NCBI GenBank assembly: GCA_001986395.2
Contig: MQVO02000037.1
Span: forward strand, 62,001 to 126,000
From: Irpex lacteus
Lineage: Eukaryota > Basidiomycota > Agaricomycetes > Polyporales > Irpicaceae
Direction of reading: 5' to 3'
DNA: 64,000 bases
A model generated the notes under the pieces. It saw only the letters and a list, made by a program, of their open reading frames with translations, was not told the origin of the DNA and did not search any database. The position numbers and the translations under genes are program-made. Positions 55,870-64,000 of the stretch are shown piece after piece; position 1 is the first letter of the stretch; every line of letters starts with the position of its first letter.

Positions 55870-58436
55870 ATGTCGCAACGTCCTTCCTCTAACTTTCTTC
55901 CTCGCTCTCCTGCAAGTGTTGCGCTTACTGCAGCGCAAAGGGCGGCAATTACGCGCAAAGCCAACAGGGAGGCTCAACGCCTTCGTGACGAGGCTCTAGT
56001 CACAGAGAGTCTCAACAGAGGTATGGTGTTTATTCACTTGTGATACCTAATCTAACCAATAAACGAAGGTGAACGCAGTGCAATGACTAAGGCTAAGGAG
56101 AGGCAAGGTGAGACTAGCGATATTCTCTGAGCGGACGTAGCTAAAAATATGCCAGTGTGGATGGACGAAAATCAGAAGAAGCGGCGTCGCAAGGAGAGCA
56201 CTGCAGAGCAACCTCCGACGGTCAAAAAGGGAACACACAAGCGGGCCAAAGGTTCGAGACGAAAGTTTTCCTTTTGATCTCACAGCTAACATATTGAATG
56301 TGACCTTCCAGTACTTCCATCTCGTGCACCCAAGTATGATGACATCGAAGATGACGCACCAACAAGCGGTGTTTTACCTCCACGTTCCGCAAGCAAGAAA
56401 GCTGTGATAGCTCCGGAGGCAGCTGCTAACATCGTCAAACATGGTGACCAGGAGCGCTCCAGAAAGAAAGCAGAACAGCAGGCGGCACAGCCTCAAGGGA
56501 ATCAAGAGCATACTCGTGAGAGTCGCGACCGTGAAGACTGGGCTGCCGATACGGTCGGAGTCTCTGACATCGACGATGACAACGGGCCTGAGTACGCCAC
56601 GGACAGGGACCAAGAGGGACCTCGAGCGCATGACAGTGGCTCAGAGTCGAACTTTGAACCTGAGGAAGATGATCTGTATGATCCCACGGCTTATGATGTG
56701 AGTGTCCGACCTAATACCTGCATCGTTCCGAGCTCATACTTTGTGAATACTAGCAACCAAGATGGACTCCCATTAGAGACCTTGACGATGCGGACGACGA
56801 TCCAGTCGGCAGCCAGCAAGTTGATGATATTCAGACGGAATGCGATAGTGATTCGGAACTCGAATATGTGCGCACCCACGGCTTGACTGCGCTCACTCGC
56901 ACGAAGGTACGTATGCATATTGAGGTATATCTGTATCATGCTAATAGTATTATAGAGCTATGCAGATGTGTCTAAGTTATTTGAAACAGACGAGGGTGTT
57001 ACGGACGCGCGAGCCACTGGTCCCAAGGTATGTAACTATTCCTCGTTTACAGATTGTTCATTACTAAGCTATTCGATGTAGCTCTCTAAGCGGGAACAGA
57101 AACGCCGATCTGAGGTACGCAGCTCGCAGCGGTATTAGTAACTCTTACTCATTCGTAAAAATGCAAGGAGGCAACATGGCAGGGCCCTGATGCAAGCAAA
57201 GTCAGCCCTGCTAACGGCGCAAATGAGCAAGCCCGCGGTGCGCATGCAAATAAGGGTCAGCAGGCACAAAAAGCTGCGCCTTCGCCGTCTGCCACCCAGC
57301 CCACTCATCTGCCGCAGCGTAACGCTCCCGTATTAGTCTGGTCAGCTTCGACGGCAATCGCCGTCACTTCGCACGGTAATCTAGCTCTTAATCAGTCTAG
57401 TGCTGATGTTCGCAAGGTGTTTCATCGCGCGGAGGAGGAGATGAAACTGAGTGTGGTCACTCAGAATGCGTATGAAGATATAGACGCACGGAGTAAGATT
57501 CGTTTCTTGACGACAACACTCACGGTAGCAGCCTGGAATTCGGAGTGCCCTGAAATCGACAATCGTCTGCGTGAAGATACTGGTTATGCACGTGTTCTTG
57601 CAGAGGCGGTAAGCAGCTCCACCTGAATGTTCTTGAACCGCTTCCTTCACTGATAACTCCTAAGTTGTCCACCCGGATGAGCCAATTCCGGGGCAGGTTC
57701 AGAACTTCGGCAGCGGCTAGAGTAGCAGCATATTTCGGACTGAACAACGGCGGTGACCCTGCTAGACGGGTTGAAGACCTTCTCGAAAGGAAAAGATATA
57801 TTTATCCGGTCGGATTGTCGGTTAGTAAAACCCATTTCTACTCTCATTATGCTGGCACTGAGTGTATACGTATACTACTAGGAGAACGCGGCTCGAGCTC
57901 GTCCTTATGAGAACAGCATTCTTACTGATGTTGTGCAGGACGTCCTCATCACTCGGAACCGCAACTTCATCAAGGACAATGTGGATATGTTCAAGGTTAA
58001 CTGGCAAGGTGATAAGCTGCTCGAGCTTCCTGTCCCTGTCATCGCGCTGTCAGCGACTGCGGTATGGCATGCCTTCCTGGCGGCTCCTTGTTATCACTCA
58101 CATGACTGCTAGGTTCATGCGGCTTTGCTCAACTTTCGGGCTAGCAAGGGTTCGCAGTCAACGGAGTTTTCGGCGGACCAGTATTCAGCTATTTACGAGA
58201 CGCATGTGACTGTTCTCCGCAGTATACAAGAGCAGAGGCCCGGGGCTTATCACCGCCTCTTGAAGAAACTGTTTGAGGATGTCATGTGAGTTTAGATTAT
58301 CTTTATGTCTTTACCACGCTCAATGCAAGCTCTACCCAGTGGATGTAGCACGTCTGTCACCACCAGAGCCGACGCAAACGAAGTTCTCGAAGACCTTGAC
58401 TTCGACAACTTGGACGCTGACCGCTTGGATGCATAA
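55870..58436 (+). CDS. DUF6532-type protein of Agaricomycetes
   Basis: About twelve exons, mostly with phase-0 introns, from ATG 55870 (MSQRPSSNFLPRSPASV) to TAA 58434-58436. The N-terminal half is hydrophilic: a basic region (AAITRKANREAQRLRDEA; KKRRRKESTAEQ), then a long acidic, disorder-like region (DIDDDNGPEY, DLDDADDDPVGS). The C-terminal half is a globular helical domain (VRKVFHRAEEEMKLSVVTQNAYEDI, FLTTTLTVAAWN, RMSQFRGRFRTSAAARVAAYFGL, ENSILTDVVQDVLITRNRNF, VPVIALSATAVHAALLNFRA, AIYETHVTVLRSIQ) ending in an acidic tail. This matches the DUF6532 proteins that are multicopy in Agaricomycetes. Their function is unknown; the basic and acidic composition suggests a nuclear role. The exons are consistent and no break is seen. 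Confidence 0.78.
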
Positions 58437-59333
58437 ATCCGGTCGTGGCACGGTGCACTTGCAATAGGCCGCTCTCGCCTTCTTCTATCTTAGCTACTCT
58501 CTGTTTTAATCTACATATTTGCTGAAGTTGTTTCCGCCTATGTCGTTGCTAGTCATGCTTTGAATATATGTTATGTTCGCACTATCGCCAGCTATCTTTG
58601 ACTATCTATGACTGCGTGAACCATACAATTATGACGAAGGGGTGCTATAGTAACATTCATAACCGCTCATGAACATTAATAAGGTCTGATACCAAAGGAC
58701 ACCTTAATAATCGAAGGCTACCTAGTACTATCAGCTATCATATCTATATAGTACTTGTATGTTCTATAATATGTCTTTTATGGTCTATTTAGCACGGATG
58801 GTTTTCCCTGCTGGCCTGCGTCAGCTCTGGTCGCTGCTTCTCGCAGTAACGTAAACGGTACATCTAGACAAAGTTGCTCAGTCAGTACTCGGATTACTGT
58901 GTGTTGTCTTGAATTGGATTGTGTACTGACCGTAGTTTGAGCCAGATGGAACAAAGCTGGAGCATCTGGACTAGAACTCCTCTACTCTACCGCATTGGCT
59001 CATGCTGTGCGCTTTGATATCATCAAGTAAATATGGCAAAGGCCCACCGGATAGAACGGAACAACTAGATGAATGATGCTATGATCACGGTATACAGTAG
59101 AGGTCATGGTTGAGTCAAATCATGGTGTCATGGACCACAGTGGAGGTTCGAATGAGAACGCGCGAGCGAAACAGGAAAGCGTAGTAGCAGTTAGGCGCCT
59201 CATCGAACGGCCATCGTGGCCAGACACGCCGATATGTACATCATCCCAAATCTCATGCATGTCATGTCGCATATAGCTATATCTTTGACATGCTTGTCTA
59301 TGATAAATCTACGAAGTGGCTACATCTTCGTCA
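58437..59333. other. Intergenic region between convergent genes
   Basis: About 900 bp, AT-rich. It contains a short tRNA-like segment with a near-consensus B box at 58961-59006 (minus). No gene is supported. Confidence 0.4.
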
Positions 59334-60445
59334 TTAGAACAGAACAGCTTCGCTATCAAGCAACTCGCTCAGTTTGTAACGAGAAGTCATGTAGTGAAAC
59401 GCCGTGTAGTTCTTCAGAAAGACCTCCCATGTATCTTTCTCCTTCTCTCCTTGAAGAATTACTCTGACCGAGTCAACGGACCTCACGACTTCGTCGATGA
59501 CGTCTGAAAGCGCAGCGTCAGTATCCTTGTTAGTGACAAGGGCCCGGTTGTGGATGTAGTTGTCCCTTTCGCCCTCTATTTCCTCCTTGTAAAACGAGAG
59601 GACGTCGCTGGACATTTGTAAGTTACTATTTATATTCGATGATACATTTCGATTGGCACTTACTTGCAGAGACAGTCATAGATCATGACCTCTCTACAAA
59701 AAAGACGTCAGCACAAAACTCGCTGCGCTGAGAGCAGGACTTACGGAATAATTTGGATATAGCTGTTGACATCAGGGAACGAAAATTTATCCCAGATAAA
59801 AAAAGCGTAAGCAGAGGCGATGCCATTATGCATCCTCTTGAAGTTGACATAGGGGAGTGCGGCTGCGTGTAGTTTCATTCCCACTACATCCTTATCGTGA
59901 AGAGTGCTGTCGATGAATTCGATAGTCGAGAGGGTGATGCATTTCGAGGCGTAAGGAGGATAGAATTGACGCATGCGACTGAGATTGTCGACCATGCAGT
60001 CTAATAGTGGATCGAGTTGGCGTTCCCCGCTCAGAAGTCTGTCGGTGAAGCCATCTAAGGCTTCGTCACTGGCCACGAACTCGTCGATGCACATCCCGAG
60101 GATTGAAAACAATGCAATTTGGGCTTGTACGTCGACTCGAGTGTGGCCATATCCTACAGCTCCAAGGTCGATCGCGACCTTGTAGTAAGGTCTCCATCGG
60201 TCGGCAGTGAGGCCCATCTTCTCCCATTCCTTAGTGTAGTCGAGCACGAGCTTCTCAACGGCTTCTCTAGAAGGCGAATGAAGAGTCTCGATAGGAATGT
60301 TGACGCGACGGAGGAACTCGGTAATGATGGTGCGGTATTTCTTCCACTGCACGAGAACGTGAGTCATAGTAGTGTACTGAGCAACGCGTCCTACTTACAT
60401 CTTCGTTGGAACCATTGGAAACGGCTGGCGTAAGCTTGCCCATGG
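59334..60445 (-). CDS. Tri5-like sesquiterpene synthase (class I terpene cyclase)
   Basis: Four exons on the minus strand (60445-60401, 60346-59745, 59693-59664, 59607-59334) give 316 residues, close to other basidiomycete members of the trichodiene-synthase-like family. The Asp-rich motif is at IDEFVASDE (Asp103, Glu104), a DE variant of DDxxD. The second metal site is complete: N226DVLS230FYKE234E fits NxxxSxxxE. A C-terminal SRY corresponds to the conserved Arg-Tyr pair. These residues bind Mg2+ and the diphosphate of farnesyl-PP. The product cannot be predicted; being Tri5-like does not mean it makes trichodiene. No P450 or other tailoring gene is seen within the window. Confidence 0.88.
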
Positions 60446-62945
60446 TAAATCTATGTACCAATTCTGTCGTTGAGTAAGGGTGAGCAGAAGGTGTTGGAGG
60501 AGACACAGTATGGTCACATACCAATAGGGTGATACGGAGGGTAAATGGACTTGGAAGAGGTCTAATAGCGATTCGGCAGGCTGTCCACTTCGCTTTTATA
60601 CCGTTTTGTACGAGTAGTATTTACGGTCCATATTTGTCCTTGGATGAGATAGGACGCGACGGTCCGTTTTTTGACAGTTTTAGTCACTGGCAAAAATAGC
60701 TGAACGTGTCTTCACAGACGAGATGGTATGTTCGCGGATGGTCATCTGTATCGAAAGTAAGCAGGTGAGAACATTGCGTGTCAATAAATCGACTTCAGTG
60801 AGAGACAATTCATCCACATATGGCAGATAGCAGCTGTGTCGCCCATAGCGATGTGATTAGTGTTTCCGTACAGGGTCCTAAATTTGAGAAGCGCTTGACA
60901 GAGAACCGGATGGCGCGTCTTCAAAGCCACTTCAATCTATGAACAACTCAGCGATAGCTGATTGCTATGGAGCTGTGAACATTGTGAGCCGTTACATTCA
61001 GCGAAGATTTTTACAAGCTTCATCAGCTGAAGAGTGGGCCCACGTTCATGACCGCTACGAATCGGAGGATCGTGACGTTTAGCCATAGTTCTGAGAACCG
61101 GAGAGAGCGAATGCCCGAATGCTTTCGATCCGTTTGAACAGGAGGTTATTGCCACTAGCCAGTTTAAAACAGAGGTAGGTTTACTTACTCAAAGAAATGT
61201 GTGTAATACAGGAGTGCTTCACCATCCGTGGGGAAGCTCTCTTTTGAGTTGCACTCCTGTGTATATCCATGCGTTCTGTATTGACTTCGATAGAAGGAGC
61301 CAGATCCATATCGCTTGAGCGTACAGGAAGTCCGTGTAGGAAAGCTGCCGGAACCTTCAATAGGACGTGTTCATCATGAGGTATGAGGTACAATCGCGCC
61401 GAAGATAACTCACCGGGCAATGTGCACGTAACTTGAACGTGGAAACAACTGTTGCGATGCATGAGAGTAGAGGGGCATTACGCAGCGCAGAACGTACGTA
61501 GCCCACTAATGCTCCGTTGAGTACGAGCTAAGTCACTCGCATAAATCACAATCCACCGACGAACGCATGGTGGTGATAGAACTGATCATTACGTAGAATC
61601 CCGATATGGATCCAATGCGATGAAATTGGAGATTGTGGAGTAATGCATACTCTCGTTATGTCACTGGATTCTTCATACAGCTTGAGAATGGCCCATTGAC
61701 CGTACCATGAAGGCCCGAGTTCAAGGTCAAAAACTGAGCGCAAAAGCGATAAGAGGATATGATGTTAACATCACCTGCAGGCAATGGCAGAACGAAACAA
61801 GCGGGAACTCTCATAGTCTGGACTACCAGATTCGATGGATTGTGGTAAGGAAACATATATACCTAAACAGGCGGATAGAAGGTTTGAGTGATACCGAAGC
61901 TTTGACCTCAGCGTACAGGGAAATAGCATACCGCAGACCACGTCATTTTACCAGCAACACACCTCCAACGAACAACTTCCGTCGACGTGTTAGCCACGAT
62001 GAAGATGCGTCCGTGTTACAGCAACGTGTTGTTGCCTACGCTCGGTGGAGATGGAATAACGGTCCAATCGGACTGAATGTTATTCGTCGGGACTTTAGTC
62101 CTCGCTCTGCTAAGTGAGAAGCTCGTGATGCGGTTGGACGCATCATGAAAGGAAGCTTACCAGAGGCAGACACGCATCAACAACCGTTAGTTATCGGAGG
62201 TTGCTGTCGTAGGTGCATATCGTTGGGCACTCGGTGCAGGAAAAACACCGGCTCAGTCTAGACCCAACCTACACTTGTGGAGTACTAGCTTCTCCGTTCA
62301 CTACGTGTACGTTTGAAACTCGAAGCTTGAAGGACCGTAAGCAAAGCGATAGCTCAATTGGAGGTCATGAAACTACCATCTGCTCGTCAGTACTCCAATT
62401 CGTGGCCGATAGGTGGTTAGCTCAGGCTATATTGCGTTGTAACAGCTCCATTGGTAATCGTATCATTGAAGACGGCGTGCGTAAGAAACATGCTGATATT
62501 AGTACATTGCCTACGGTCATTCGTTGGTAATGGTGTGCAGGGGTGCAGTACTCACCGGGTTGCATACCGACCAGGACTCGAAGTAGTACTATCCTCCACT
62601 GATAATCGCCACCTCTCTGCCAGTTAGTTACTCATGAATCATTGTTCATTGGAAGAAGAAAACGACAATGTCATCGCGAAAACTTGAGAGCCACCTATAA
62701 ACGCTAATGGCCCCGAGCTACTTTTCACGGGTGGTTAGGTAAAAGCAGCGACGGACATGAACCGGAACATACTGCATGATAATGGGGCTAGACTCATTAA
62801 TATTTGTGTGTCCATGATCAACGACTGCAGAGACATAGTGGTTCGAGGTAAGTATATGACAAACATGATGATGTCAGGGTTGTATAAAAAGGCTTGAGGA
62901 ATATGTCAATGCCGATATCAACGCTAAATCAAAGTCACTGATATC
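60446..62945. other. Gene-poor region upstream of the terpene synthase
   Basis: 2.5 kb. The first ~300 bp are the presumed terpene synthase promoter. ORFs at 61707-62117 and 62213-62530 are over 100 codons but have no recognisable motif, no splice support and no paralogue in the window. I do not call them genes. Confidence 0.4.
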
Positions 62946-63025
62946 GCCCGTTTAGCTCAGTGGTAGAGCGCGCCACTCGTAACAGCGTAATGGTGAGGTC
63001 GGTTGTTCAATCCAGCCAATGGGCA
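62946..63025 (+). tRNA. tRNA-Thr(CGT), intron-containing
   Basis: The 5' arm GCCCGTT pairs with AATGGGC (one G-T). The D-arm is TAGCTCAGTGGTAGAGC. The anticodon stem CGCCA/TGGTG encloses loop CTCGTA, giving anticodon CGT, with an intron of about eight bases. The T-arm GGTTG TTCAATC CAGCC is complete. A is the discriminator base. CCA is not encoded. Confidence 0.88.
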
Positions 63026-64000
63026 TAGAAGGAGTCTTGGAATCCCTTTTAATACCTTTTAGCTATCATTATAAGTCACAACATATGAGTATCATCTTTC
63101 TCAAGCACGTATTCTAATCGTTGTTTTACATGAAGAGGTGACAGATATATTCTGCTTCATTGTCCTGCGTGAACTCGAAGTGACGGCACTACTACTGACG
63201 TCTCTTTACACTGCAACGACAACATGATGTTTCTAGTACTTATGATGGTGCAGCAACTAGTACTACGGGCATGTACATCGCTGGAGATATAAGTAGCTAC
63301 ACTCTCGGACATCGTCCCAAATGGAGCCAAAGAACAAGCGGACACTCGTGCCCGATACCGGAGGTATCACACAGTCCCAGTATCTGATCTACTGGAGCAG
63401 GAGAGAAGATGGCGAAGCGACACAGATAACCGGCGAGAATCTAGTCCCAGAGATCGTTGTGGGCCACACGCGATTGAATCGGTCGGTGGGTCAATGTGCG
63501 ACCAGTGTTTCATATGTAAAGCGCAGTGTGCCCAGTATTGTGCTACTTACCCGTGCCTGGCTAACACATTTGATACGCCGTGCGCGTTGGATGTGCGTGT
63601 TTGAGCTCTGCATCTAGATCATTGCAAACGAGTGAGATACAGATAAGTACCGACTGTGCCCTCCCAATACTGATCGGCGCCCGCCTTCCCCCAGTCGGAG
63701 TGGGAGCGCACCATGTCCCGTTATCCCCATGCGTGCACACCCCGGCAGCTCACCACGAAGCCTGCCCGAAGGCGGACCAAGTATACAGTCTCACGATCGG
63801 AATCGGAAGAGCTCGTGGTCGAGGTCGACCTCGACTGACAAGGTTTAGGGCGTCGCGGGTATAAGCACCGAATGGCGTAAAGTCGAGGACAGTGTGCGAA
63901 CGCTAGTGAATTGCGGACTTGACCGGGCGCGGTGAGTCAAGGTGAACTCTATTGTGTCGGCCAATGGAGTGTTGCAGATGCTTCACGGAGGATTTTGGAC
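63026..64000. other. Region to the window end
   Basis: About 975 bp. ORFs at 63321-63617 and 63580-63864 are short and show no motif. A GC-rich stretch near 63660-63840 has no recognised identity. Any gene here would need sequence beyond the window. Confidence 0.35.

Noticed and set aside
61707..62117. 136-codon ORF upstream of the terpene synthase
   Set aside because: No motif and no supporting signals; length is within chance for this base composition.

Overview
The window is a stretch of a filamentous basidiomycete genome, most likely an Agaricomycete. Genes carry many 50-70 bp introns with GTNNGT/YAG borders. The gene set fits this group: a divergent G-alpha subunit, a Plavaka transposase, a DUF6532-type protein, a Tri5-like terpene synthase, a CsbD-like stress protein, a tyrosine-recombinase retrotransposon and a chromodomain Ty3/gypsy element. 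All gene models were spliced by hand from reading frames, splice signals and comparison of paralogues.

Layout. 0-10 kb is a conserved, gene-dense segment: the C-terminal part of an endosomal/vacuolar Na+/H+ exchanger, a DUF202 membrane protein, a nine-exon G-alpha subunit, eEF1B-alpha, a GPI-anchored secretory protein and two intron-containing tRNA-Ser genes. 12.3-20 kb is a tandem array of four paralogues (A, B, C, D) of a family I do not recognise. A matches C and B matches D, so the array arose by duplication of a two-gene unit. 20-29 kb holds two opposite-strand paralogues with a HeLo-like N-terminal region and ankyrin-type C-termini, with a CsbD-like stress gene between them. 29-33 kb shows no gene I can support.

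33-54 kb is a transposon block. A decayed DIRS/Ngaro-type element has its gag frame split by a 2.67-kb near-perfect palindrome flanked by TA. Next comes an intact-looking Plavaka transposase gene. A young Ty3/gypsy chromovirus with LTRs that read as identical and a CACAG target duplication sits inside a PH-domain-like host gene that also carries stop codons and a frameshift. 55-64 kb holds a DUF6532-type gene, a Tri5-like terpene synthase, a tRNA-Thr and gene-poor sequence.

The most interesting points are the A-B/C-D array of unknown function beside HeLo-like/ankyrin genes, which could be an allorecognition or stress-response island (inference); the Tf1-like self-priming signal of the gypsy element, with an 11-nt exact complement between the predicted transcript 5' end and the primer binding site; the palindromic element; and a G-alpha protein whose catalytic switch II glutamine is a serine.
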